Origin: Clostridiaceae bacterium | Lineage (GTDB): Bacteria > Bacillota_A > Clostridia > Acetivibrionales > Acetivibrionaceae | Assembly (NCBI GenBank): GCA_012513545.1 | Contig: JAAZCB010001158.1 | Coordinates: 1-12,911, forward strand | Length of the DNA stretch: 12,911 nucleotides | Reading direction: 5' to 3' | Part shown: positions 1 to 7,098 of the stretch, one piece after another | Numbering within the stretch: the stretch's first letter is position 1 | Layout of the letters: every line of letters starts with the position of its first letter | Made by a program: the position numbers and the translations under genes | The notes under the pieces: generated by a model | Seen by the model: only the letters and a program-made list of their open reading frames with translations | Told to the model about the DNA's origin: nothing | Databases searched by the model: none

Positions 1-470
1 AATCCGGGGGTACATGTGATCACAAAATCGAAAGCTTTCAAATGATGTAAAATTTCAGAATTATAATTTGTGCAGAAACTTGTTATCAACAATTTAAGAT
101 GAGGAATTTCATCACGTATCTGATTCAGATATTCACTATTTATTAAAGAAATGTCATCAATCCAGACAACATCGGGTTGAAATTTTTTTATCTGTTCAAG
201 AATTAATTTCTTTTTCCCTTTTTGATTGCTCTTTTCATCTGATTGCCATGCATTTTGCAACGGGAGGGCGTTCGTAATGATATTACAGGTTTCAGCTCCA
301 AAGGATTGAAAATGGGAAAGCATATGTATTTTTGGTTCACATGTATCATTCATTAAATGAGCATACTGATCTTTGAAGGATTTTTTTGTTATCTCAGGGA
401 ATTTATCGTAATAGGATTTCAAATATTCAGGATAAAAGTTTGATATGTGCAATAATTTATAACCTGCCAT
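1..470 (-). CDS. CgeB-like glycosyltransferase, N-terminal part (3' end cut by window edge)
   Basis: This is an open frame of 156 codons from an ATG at 470 that runs off the left edge without a stop, so only the N-terminal domain is visible. It begins with a Rossmann-like first strand and loop (KLLHISNFYPEYLKSYY, residues 5-21), then ETCNIITNALPLQNAW at 60-75 and PDVVWIDD at 99-106. This layout is typical of the N-terminal half of CgeB-like family 1 glycosyltransferases, in which the donor-binding half follows; that half lies outside the window. The likely role is cytoplasmic transfer of one sugar onto the lipid-linked repeat unit. It starts 30 nt after the flippase stop and is probably co-transcribed with it. 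An in-frame TAA four codons upstream of the ATG supports this start. No clear Shine-Dalgarno is seen. The assignment rests on recalled family pattern, and donor and acceptor are unknown. Confidence 0.75.
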   Translation of the reverse strand, partial: MAGYKLLHISNFYPEYLKSYYDKFPEITKKSFKDQYAHLMNDTCEPKIHMLSHFQSFGAETCNIITNALPLQNAWQSDEKSNQKGKKKLILEQIKKFQPDVVWIDDISLINSEYLNQIRDEIPHLKLLITSFCTNYNSEILHHLKAFDFVITCTPG

Positions 471-500
471 GCTAACAACTTATATTTTTTGGTCTTTTAG

Positions 501-1814
501 TCATAAACTTACTTTTTCCCTGATACTAATCTCATAATTTTTTATTGTAGAGAAGAGTAATATTAAGTAAAACATGTAGCAAAATACTTCTATCACAACA
601 TATACTTTCAGAAAATCCAGATAACTTAAATTTTTAAACAATACCAATGACAGGATTAAGATAAAATATATCAGCTGCCATAAACTCAGTTGTTTGATTT
701 TTTCAAGAGAAATAAATAAACTACTAAAGGAAGAAGTAATAAAATTAAGCGCATATGACCAGACAAGGATAACTGAAATTTTTCCTGAAACAGTCCATTC
801 CTGGCCAAATACTAGTTGAAAAAGTCTTACTCCAAAAAAGGTTATAACGATAATCTCCAACAGGGCAATTACAAGCACTCCCAGGAACAGCGACGAAACT
901 TCTTTCCTGAAACTGTTTTTCTTTTTAAATTTCTCAGAAGTACGCTGTAATAAGACATTTGATATAGAGCCGGCGATGATTGCAAACGGAACTGACAGCA
1001 GTAATTTGGAAAGATCAAAGTAACCGGCATTTTGTGTCGAATAAAATTTATTTATAAGAATCATGGGAAGGAGATAACTGCAGGAACTCATGAAACTTGT
1101 AAGGAGATTATACTTTGGATACTCAATATATTTTCTGGCCACATATTTCAATTTGTTTATGCTAAATTCTTCAAACCTGAATTGTTTTCGGAAGGCCTGA
1201 AACAATCCTGAAATAATATTGGACCCATGGCCTATAAGATCACCCCATAACAAACCGCTCGTTTTTCCAAATACTATAAATAACACCTGGGAGCACCCTT
1301 CAAATCCTCTTCTGACAAATTTATTCAGGGAAACTGAAAAAAAAGCTTTCTGTCTGATAAGCCAGAAATTGATACTCTGGTAGAAATTATACAAAAATGT
1401 TCCTAACGGAACCAGAAAAATAAAGAGGGTATATTTTTCAGGCAGGTTTAAAAATTTCAATATCGGACGATTAAAAAAAATTATGATAAGCAGCACAAGG
1501 ACATTGAAGATCAGGTTCAGTGACTGACTCAGAATTAAAACATTAGCAGCTTCCTTATCTTTTTTCGGAAGAATGATTGCCAGTTCATATTTAAAAGAGG
1601 AAATAATGATCAGAATACCCACCAGGCTCAAATAGACAGCATAAGCCCCAAAAGTTTCAGGGGAATAATACCTTCGCAGTAATGGTTGTAGAGCGATCGG
1701 TATTAACTGTGCAATCACAGCGCCGGAAATAAGTGTCGAAATGTTTCTGGCGATTTCGGATCCTGAGACTATCCTGAATATTTTATTGAATGGTTTCAAA
1801 TACTTCAAGTTCAA
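501..1814 (-). CDS. wzx: Wzx-type oligosaccharide flippase (MOP superfamily)
   Basis: This 437-residue inner-membrane protein has about twelve hydrophobic segments along its length. It belongs by pattern to the polysaccharide-biosynthesis branch of the MOP exporters, which flip undecaprenyl-diphosphate-linked repeat units to the periplasm. The N-terminal signature is clear: AQLIPIALQPLLRRYYSPE (residues 35-53), then a YELAIILPKKDKEAAN stretch near residues 76-91. Length is normal for the family. The start is unusual: the frame opens directly after tandem TAA codons and the first usable codon is TTG at 1814, with further TTGs at 1808 and 1799; the first in-frame ATG comes only at about residue 240, deep inside the membrane domain. 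No Shine-Dalgarno is visible. The gene follows the initiating transferase by 25 nt and may be translated by coupling through a ten-codon ORF in the gap. Function is secure; the exact start codon is less so. Confidence 0.88.
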   Translation of the reverse strand: MNLKYLKPFNKIFRIVSGSEIARNISTLISGAVIAQLIPIALQPLLRRYYSPETFGAYAVYLSLVGILIIISSFKYELAIILPKKDKEAANVLILSQSLNLIFNVLVLLIIIFFNRPILKFLNLPEKYTLFIFLVPLGTFLYNFYQSINFWLIRQKAFFSVSLNKFVRRGFEGCSQVLFIVFGKTSGLLWGDLIGHGSNIISGLFQAFRKQFRFEEFSINKLKYVARKYIEYPKYNLLTSFMSSCSYLLPMILINKFYSTQNAGYFDLSKLLLSVPFAIIAGSISNVLLQRTSEKFKKKNSFRKEVSSLFLGVLVIALLEIIVITFFGVRLFQLVFGQEWTVSGKISVILVWSYALNFITSSFSSLFISLEKIKQLSLWQLIYFILILSLVLFKNLSYLDFLKVYVVIEVFCYMFYLILLFSTIKNYEISIREKVSL

Positions 1815-1843
1815 TTATTAGCAAAGACACATTCTATCTTCAT
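1811..1843 (-). other. Ten-codon ORF bridging the initiating transferase and wzx
   Basis: An ATG at 1843 overlaps the TGA stop of the upstream transferase gene as ATGA. It opens a ten-codon frame encoding MKIECVFANN. Its TGA at 1813-1811 overlaps the TTG start of wzx as TTGA. A ribosome finishing the transferase could thus reinitiate, read ten codons, and stop exactly on the flippase start. Whether this peptide is made is unknown. Chance is a real alternative, because stop-overlapping ATGA motifs are common in dense operons. Confidence 0.25.
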
Positions 1844-2829
1844 AAAGAATCAAAAGGAACGCGCTTATCAACCATTTTGTACAAAAAGTATAATCCGGCA
1901 AGGGTAATCAGTATTAAAGGTATTTTAAGGAAATCAAATTCCCGATAAACAATTGTTATTAGAAAAATTATGGCGTTTACAAAAATCAGGATAAACAATA
2001 CTCTCTGATGTGAAAAACCATACTGTACAATTCTCTGATAAGCATGCTTTTTATGTGCATGGCTTAATTTTTCACCATTTTTCCATCTACGAAGCAGGGT
2101 AAGGGTAGCGTCAAACCAGAATGAAGAAGTGAGTATTATCCAAACAAGAAAATCCAGACCATCGCTATTATGGAAATAGACTCCCAGTACTATAAGGATA
2201 AAACCCAGCTGGGTACTCCCCACATCTCCCATAAAAATTTTTGCTTTGGGCCAGTTCCAAAAAAGAAAGCCCGCAACAGGAGCAATCAATACCAATGTCA
2301 GTAATTCACCCGTAAAAATATACATACTGAATGCCACAAAAATAGCTTCAAGCGAGGCATAGCCATCTATTCCGTCAAGAAAATTATAAAGATTAATATA
2401 CCAGATCATTCCAGTAATAATAAATGGAATGATCAAAATATCGAATATTTTCGCATCGAAAAAATAAGTGGTATCAAAACCTTTTAAAAAAAATAAAGCT
2501 AAGGAAGAGCTGCCGATCTGGGCAATTAAACGGAATACGGGCCGCAGTGAAAAAATATCATCAAGAAAACTAATAACAGCCAATAATAGCCCCGAAAACA
2601 GAGCAAAGAAGAGATTATTGGGAATTTTATTATTAAAATGTAACAGGATTAAAGCGCCGAACCACAAAGCAACAATAGCAAGCCCACCCCCTCTGGGTGT
2701 AGGCACGAAATGCAAACTTCTTTCATTTGGGACATCAATAATATTTCTTTTTATTGCAACCGAACGAATGATCCATGTAAGAATTAAAGAAGCTATAAGT
2801 AAAACCCCTAAAAACAGCCAAATATTCAT
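1840..2829 (-). CDS. Polyprenyl-phosphate GlcNAc/QuiNAc/FucNAc-1-phosphate transferase (WecA/WbpL/MraY-like)
   Basis: A 329-residue multi-pass membrane protein with the full motif set of the WecA/MraY superfamily: DVPNERSLH (32-40) and PTPRGGG (43-49); FLDD (88-91), the Mg-binding Asp pair; NLYNFLDGIDG (146-156); GDVGSTQLGF (201-210); WFDATLTLLRR (238-248); and the cytoplasmic HAHKKHAYQR (257-266). Enzymes of this family transfer a sugar-1-phosphate from a UDP-sugar to undecaprenyl phosphate, starting the lipid-linked repeat unit. The length and the NERSLH/PTPRGGG form resemble the WbpL/WreU group, which often sits beside a WbpV/WreQ-type reductase, as it does here. Donor identity is therefore inferred to be an N-acetyl-6-deoxyhexosamine, not proven. 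The ATG start at 2829 is followed at once by the first membrane helix, and no ATG, GTG or TTG lies upstream in frame before a stop. A promoter-like site lies 26 nt upstream. Confidence 0.9.
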   Translation of the reverse strand: MNIWLFLGVLLIASLILTWIIRSVAIKRNIIDVPNERSLHFVPTPRGGGLAIVALWFGALILLHFNNKIPNNLFFALFSGLLLAVISFLDDIFSLRPVFRLIAQIGSSSLALFFLKGFDTTYFFDAKIFDILIIPFIITGMIWYINLYNFLDGIDGYASLEAIFVAFSMYIFTGELLTLVLIAPVAGFLFWNWPKAKIFMGDVGSTQLGFILIVLGVYFHNSDGLDFLVWIILTSSFWFDATLTLLRRWKNGEKLSHAHKKHAYQRIVQYGFSHQRVLFILIFVNAIIFLITIVYREFDFLKIPLILITLAGLYFLYKMVDKRVPFDSL

Positions 2830-2854
2830 TGTGCAATAATAAAAAGATGTGACG

Positions 2855-2885
2855 CAAATATAGCCTCCTTCCGGATTATTCCATA
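2855..2885 (-). promoter_or_regulatory. Candidate Bacteroidetes-type internal promoter
   Basis: In the 67-nt gap before the initiating transferase, the minus strand carries TATATTTG (2862-2855), a perfect match to the TAnnTTTG -7 element of Bacteroidetes primary-sigma promoters. A TATG (2885-2882), three of four matches to the TTTG -33 element, lies 19 nt upstream of it. Transcription would start roughly 15-25 nt before the ATG at 2829 and could supply the transferase, wzx and the next glycosyltransferase independently. An SD-like GGAAGGAGG (2872-2864) falls in the spacer, 34 nt from the ATG, too far to serve that start. The -7 box could occur by chance in AT-rich DNA. Confidence 0.35.
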
Positions 2886-2896
2886 TTTATCAAAGA

Positions 2897-3778
2897 TTAT
2901 TCCTCGTCTTTTGACATTTTATAGGCCTCTACCATTCGCGTTATACCTTCTTGTGATGATATTACCGGTTTATAGTTCAGTATTTTCCTGGTATGGGAAT
3001 TATCGATCTCAAAAGAACCGTAAAGCCTGTCAAAAATATTCGGATAAATTCTTTTCCCCAGATAAATAATAAAATTGGGAAGCTTTATCAGGTAAATCTT
3101 TTTATTTAAGGCTTTGGCAATAAGTTGGATCAACTCCGTCGTCGATAAGGGATTTTCATCGGTAGCAATATAAATTCCGGACGCCCTCATTTCAATAGCT
3201 CTATCGATTAATGCCACAAGATTTTCTATCGCTGTGAAACTTCGCTTATTTTTTATGCCACCAAATGGCAAATAGCTGAACCTGTCAACAATTTTAGTAA
3301 TACTTAACATATTGGCTTTTACCCCGGATCCGTATATCAATGGAGGACGAATAATAGTAACTGTAAAATTTTTATCTTCCAGTTTTCTTAATCCCTGTTC
3401 GGCTTCGTACTTACTTCTCCCATAAGGATCATCAGGTTTGCATATAGCATGCTCGTTCCAGGTGCCTTTTACCGGATTATACTCTCCATATACCTTTACA
3501 GTGCTTAAAAAAATGAATTGTTTAATGCCTGCTTCCTTAGCCCTCTTTGCCACTGCCAGGCACAGATCACGATTTATCCTGAAATATTCAGTTTCCGAAA
3601 TCTTTTTCGATTGGTGAACAATGGCAGCAAGATGTACAACAACATCATATTCCGAAAAATCAATTTGCTCAACAGGCTTACCTTTAATATCAATCTCCTG
3701 TATGTTTCGGTACCTGGAATATTTTATAAGGTTTCTCCCTACAAAACTATCAGCGCCGGTTATAAGTATTTTAATCAT
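2897..3778 (-). CDS. NAD(P)-dependent SDR epimerase/reductase, WbpV/WreQ-like
   Basis: A 293-residue extended short-chain dehydrogenase acting on nucleotide sugars in the cytoplasm. It shows an N-terminal Rossmann motif TGADSFVG (residues 7-14), the LSTVKVYGE strand (91-99), the catalytic pair in YGRSK (119-123), and the substrate-side blocks RPPLIYGSGVKANM (144-157) and FGGIKNKRSF (172-181). The last two blocks match the subgroup containing WbpV and WreQ, where WreQ reduces UDP-4-keto-6-deoxy-GlcNAc to UDP-QuiNAc. The adjacent WbpL/WreU-like transferase supports this. UDP-FucNAc synthesis or a 4-epimerase role is the main alternative, and the dehydratase that would feed it is not in the window. 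I chose the ATG at 3778, which overlaps the polymerase stop as ATGATTAA, over a TTG three codons earlier, because the Rossmann strand follows the ATG directly. Confidence 0.85.
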   Translation of the reverse strand: MIKILITGADSFVGRNLIKYSRYRNIQEIDIKGKPVEQIDFSEYDVVVHLAAIVHQSKKISETEYFRINRDLCLAVAKRAKEAGIKQFIFLSTVKVYGEYNPVKGTWNEHAICKPDDPYGRSKYEAEQGLRKLEDKNFTVTIIRPPLIYGSGVKANMLSITKIVDRFSYLPFGGIKNKRSFTAIENLVALIDRAIEMRASGIYIATDENPLSTTELIQLIAKALNKKIYLIKLPNFIIYLGKRIYPNIFDRLYGSFEIDNSHTRKILNYKPVISSQEGITRMVEAYKMSKDEE

Positions 3779-5915
3779 AGGTATCAACTACTGTTTTTGA
3801 AACATTGGATTTTCCGGAATGAACATTATGAATGAAAAAAGGCAGTAATACAAAAAACCCCATCAGAGGAGGATCAAATGGTGCATTGGCGCTAAAAAAA
3901 GAAAAATAGAAAGTGATCATGAAAAATATACCAAATAAAGGATATTCTTTTCTGTATTTCCAGTAGTAATAAAAAACTTTATACATCATAAAAATATAAA
4001 ATAGCAACCCGATCACCCCTGAATATAATAAAACAGAAAGAAATGGGTTGTGTGGCCAGTCACTAAGCATTTTATCTCTATGAAAATAGTAACCGTACCA
4101 GTTAAGATAATCATATCCTCCACCAAGTAGTTTTTTCCACCAGTTATATTCTTGTTTATAGATCTCCAGTGCGAATTGCCATCTGGAAAGACGACCTCCG
4201 ATAAATGTATTAGGTTCAGAAAGGATATCTATTTCTGACTTGTATCCAAAATAGATGGTATCTTCGGTTACAAATTTTGCTATCCATGATCTGACAGGAT
4301 CCCGATCATTAAGATTTTGTTTAAGAATAATCGTTGGAAGCATCCCAGCCTTTACGTCATCAAAATTTCCTGAATTCTCTGATTCCAGCACTTTTTTGGG
4401 AAATAAAGATCCCTTTCTATAGCTGCTAAGAGTTGCAGGCAGTATTTTGCCAGCTGAATAAATCGGATTTATGAAAACATCTATTGTATCTTTTTGTCTG
4501 ATCAGCTTTACCTGAGGATAAGCAAAAATTACATAACCTGTTAAATTATTGAAATTTGTACCGCCGGATTTTGACCAGTATAAATATGACGATACCGTAT
4601 CTTTTTGATGAAAAGAAAACTTTAAACTCAATTCCTGCCAACTGCCTCTATTCTTCATATCATAATCGAATTTATTTGCAGGTGTACTTTTACATTCAAC
4701 ACGTATTCTCGCCCAATCACCATTAAAATCTTCAGAAACATAACAATTAGCAGAAAACATCAAACTATCTCCCGGTTTTACTTCAACATATCCAACACGG
4801 GTAAACGAATAAGCATTTCCATCCCAGGTACTTGCATTACAACTCTTATCCATGTAATAACCTTTACAATCATCAGAAATGTTCATTGTATCAGATAAAC
4901 CTTTCAGATCAACAGATTTATGGTTTCTTATACCCCATCCACTATCAGGATTACACGGGTCATAATTGTGAGACCAGAATCTATCACAGAATGAAAGAAG
5001 ACTTTCATTTTTATTGATCAGTGTATACCGATAAAAAATATTTGCTATTCTAAGTTTGGCGTTAAACTGATCACTAACGCCTAAATTTCCCAACAAACTA
5101 TATTTGGCACTTTCTGAGAAAACTTGAAAGAATAGAAAGATAAACAGAACCGTTGAAATAACTAAAAATGACAGATACCTTATAGTTGAGTTTCGGATTT
5201 GTATAATCAACAGATTTTTCCAAAAATAAAAGAGAATATTACAAACCAGGATGAACAGTAATATCATCAGGAATAATATTTCAGCTCTGCGCGACCCGGA
5301 AATGATTAACGTAAAGGTTAATAGAAGCAATATAAGTGTCTTAACAATTTTTTCTTGGAAAGCAATCCTCTCCGTTTTTTGAACAATCAGTAGTATTAGT
5401 CCAAATAATACAGGTATCGTTGAAAAATTGTAGTCTATAACTGCATTAGGATCAGATTCAAAACCTTCAGTAAACCGATAAAAAAATCGGGATATTAAGA
5501 TTATTGAAATGAGGATTGAAAATAATAAAGTGATCTTTAACAGGCTTTGGTATATAAACTTTAATTTAACAAGTGAGTATCCGGTTAGATAAAACAAGTA
5601 AAAGAATGCCAGGAGAATTATACTGTTCAATATATCTTTAGCAACCACCAGATAATATTTATTGCTAAAAAGGAATGCCAATATCACAATTACAAGAAGA
5701 ATTACAACCACCTGATAATCTCTTATAAATTTTTTGGAAGCTATATATACTTCTTTATAATACCTTAGTAAAAAGTATACAATTGATAATATGACTAATG
5801 CAATGAATGGATATTTAAAAAATGGTACGGCACCTCGAAAAACAAACAAATATGCCGTAATTATTAAAGCATGAATTTCAAATATTTTCCTATTTACTAA
5901 ATTTTTACTCCGCAA
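3771..5915 (-). CDS. wzy: O-antigen polymerase/ligase family protein (Wzy_C) with large extracytoplasmic insertion
   Basis: A 714-residue polytopic inner-membrane protein, much longer than the usual 400-450 residues of Wzy/WaaL proteins. Residues 15-265 hold a run of hydrophobic helices and include IISGSRRAE (204-212), matching the SGSR motif of the Wzy_C domain. The domain resumes near residue 575 with GGGYDYLNW (598-606), PHNPFLSVLLYSGVIG (621-636) and final helices to 697. Between them, residues 266-575 are hydrophilic and predicted periplasmic. Within this part, residues 365-472 alternate beta strands like a jelly-roll carbohydrate-binding module, and six Cys (310, 321, 350, 359, 391, 408) could form disulfides. 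The gene probably polymerises repeat units after flipping; ligase activity is the alternative. The start is TTG at 5915, 9 nt after the preceding stop and in the same frame; no ATG is available before the hydrophobic core. Confidence 0.85.
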   Translation of the reverse strand: MRSKNLVNRKIFEIHALIITAYLFVFRGAVPFFKYPFIALVILSIVYFLLRYYKEVYIASKKFIRDYQVVVILLVIVILAFLFSNKYYLVVAKDILNSIILLAFFYLFYLTGYSLVKLKFIYQSLLKITLLFSILISIILISRFFYRFTEGFESDPNAVIDYNFSTIPVLFGLILLIVQKTERIAFQEKIVKTLILLLLTFTLIISGSRRAEILFLMILLFILVCNILFYFWKNLLIIQIRNSTIRYLSFLVISTVLFIFLFFQVFSESAKYSLLGNLGVSDQFNAKLRIANIFYRYTLINKNESLLSFCDRFWSHNYDPCNPDSGWGIRNHKSVDLKGLSDTMNISDDCKGYYMDKSCNASTWDGNAYSFTRVGYVEVKPGDSLMFSANCYVSEDFNGDWARIRVECKSTPANKFDYDMKNRGSWQELSLKFSFHQKDTVSSYLYWSKSGGTNFNNLTGYVIFAYPQVKLIRQKDTIDVFINPIYSAGKILPATLSSYRKGSLFPKKVLESENSGNFDDVKAGMLPTIILKQNLNDRDPVRSWIAKFVTEDTIYFGYKSEIDILSEPNTFIGGRLSRWQFALEIYKQEYNWWKKLLGGGYDYLNWYGYYFHRDKMLSDWPHNPFLSVLLYSGVIGLLFYIFMMYKVFYYYWKYRKEYPLFGIFFMITFYFSFFSANAPFDPPLMGFFVLLPFFIHNVHSGKSNVSKTVVDTYD
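4485..5010 (-). other. Cys-rich, jelly-roll-like insertion region within the polymerase
   Basis: This sub-gene region encodes about residues 302-477 of the polymerase. It contains six Cys within about 100 residues, then strand-like stretches: YSFTRVGYVEVKPGDSLMFS (369-388), WARIRVEC (401-408), WQELSLKFSF (426-435), VSSYLYWS (441-448) and TGYVIFAYPQVKLI (459-472). The order of a WQEL-type strand, a YLYW strand and a closing FAYPQVKLI strand recalls CBM-type beta sandwiches. This is a fold guess from strand pattern only; the boundaries are approximate and no specific ligand residues can be named. Confidence 0.5.
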
Positions 5916-5924
5916 TTTGTAATT

Positions 5925-7094
5925 TTATTTTAAAGATAAAAAGTCTACTGCCAGTCTACTTATTATGGTATTTCTTCTAAATTTATTTAAGAACACAGAT
6001 GGATTACTCTGTTCTAATTTAAATTTTTCATACTGCCTTTTAAAATCGTTGATGTCTGCCGGATTAAAAATCATCCAGTTGGAAAAATTTTCATGTATAA
6101 ATAATTTCGAAAATCCGCTTACTCCGGCTATCACAGGCTTGCCAGTAGCTCCATATTCAAATATTTTGGAAGGAAGCACTTTTTCAAAAGCCCTGTAATT
6201 GTTAAGATGAAGAAAAAGACAATCCGCTACCTGGTAATGCTTTACTAGTTCAGTTCGTGATATAGGATCCAAAAGTATTACGTTCTTAATATTTAATTCT
6301 TTTAACAATGCTTCCAAATGATCTCTCATCCCTCCTGCCCCAATAATTTTAATAATAAAATTATCACCCAGAAATTTTGCTACTTCCGGTATTATCTTAT
6401 GTAATCCCTGACCATCTCCGATATTACCTGCATAAGTAATAATCTTTTTAACATTGTTTATTGGTGATTTAAAATTTATACCATAAAAATCATCATCAAT
6501 ACCATTGGAGTAAACAGATATTTTGTCTTCTGATATATAAGATAAAAAATACAATTTAAATCCCTCTGAAACCAGGTTTATTCTGGATGCATATCTGCAG
6601 GTTTTCTTTTCAAGTTGTTTAAAATACCAAAGAGGTAATACATACCGTATGGTTTTCTTTTCATAAATTGATTGTAACGTGTCAACGAATATATCTCTGA
6701 TATCCAGGTAAAGTGGTAGTTTTTTTTGTTTAGCAATTTTATATCCCAAAAAAGCCGTGAATAATCTTGAAGAAGTAGCAAATACAAGATCGTAATGTTG
6801 TGACCTTGCATATCTGATACAACTTCTATAAAAAGTAAGGAATGATTTTGCCTGATCTAAAATTCCACTTTTATGAACAGGAATATTAAATCTCCTTATG
6901 GTAACATTTTCAAATTTTTCTTCACCTAGGGCATTTTTTCCATAGGTATGGTATCTATTAGGTTTTGTTGTAAGAACGTCTATTGTGTCTTCAGAAGCTA
7001 TTTTTTTCCTCAATTCATTCACAAATGCGGTTGTTCTGAAAGATCCTGCACAAAGATCGGGTTCGTAATAAAAAGTAAGTATAAGTATTCGCAT
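5925..7094 (-). CDS. GT4-family glycosyltransferase
   Basis: A 389-residue cytoplasmic or peripheral GT-B glycosyltransferase. The N-terminal half starts RILILTFYYEPDLCAGSFR (2-20), a form common in WcaI/WbuB-like GT4 enzymes, and contains YLDIRDIF (129-136). The donor half begins near TYAGNIGDGQG (220-230), after SNGID (196-200). The C-terminal donor-site block is PSKIFEYGATGKPVIAG (308-324), whose Glu corresponds to the second Glu of the retaining-GT EX7E motif. It adds one sugar to the growing repeat unit; the donor is unknown. I chose the ATG at 7094 rather than a TTG five codons upstream because the first beta strand begins directly after the ATG and the gap to the preceding stop is then a normal 4 nt. 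The gene ends in TAA, 9 nt before the polymerase start. Confidence 0.88.
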   Translation of the reverse strand: MRILILTFYYEPDLCAGSFRTTAFVNELRKKIASEDTIDVLTTKPNRYHTYGKNALGEEKFENVTIRRFNIPVHKSGILDQAKSFLTFYRSCIRYARSQHYDLVFATSSRLFTAFLGYKIAKQKKLPLYLDIRDIFVDTLQSIYEKKTIRYVLPLWYFKQLEKKTCRYASRINLVSEGFKLYFLSYISEDKISVYSNGIDDDFYGINFKSPINNVKKIITYAGNIGDGQGLHKIIPEVAKFLGDNFIIKIIGAGGMRDHLEALLKELNIKNVILLDPISRTELVKHYQVADCLFLHLNNYRAFEKVLPSKIFEYGATGKPVIAGVSGFSKLFIHENFSNWMIFNPADINDFKRQYEKFKLEQSNPSVFLNKFRRNTIISRLAVDFLSLK

Positions 7095-7098
7095 TGAA

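Noticed and set aside
2468..2839. 123-codon plus-strand open frame
   Set aside because: It is wholly antisense to the well-supported transferase gene, has low-complexity basic composition and no recognisable domain.
2736..2872. GGAAGGAGG followed six nt later by a TTG opening a 40-codon frame overlapping the transferase start
   Set aside because: The peptide resembles nothing, most of it lies out of frame within the transferase gene, and SD motifs seem little used in this genome. It is more likely incidental to the promoter spacer.
3776..3787. TTG start three codons upstream for the SDR gene
   Set aside because: The ATG at 3778 sits right at the Rossmann strand and gives a typical short ATGATTAA overlap.
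6578..6811. 77-codon minus-strand frame inside the GT4 gene
   Set aside because: It lies in another frame of the clearly coding glycosyltransferase and has no recognisable features.
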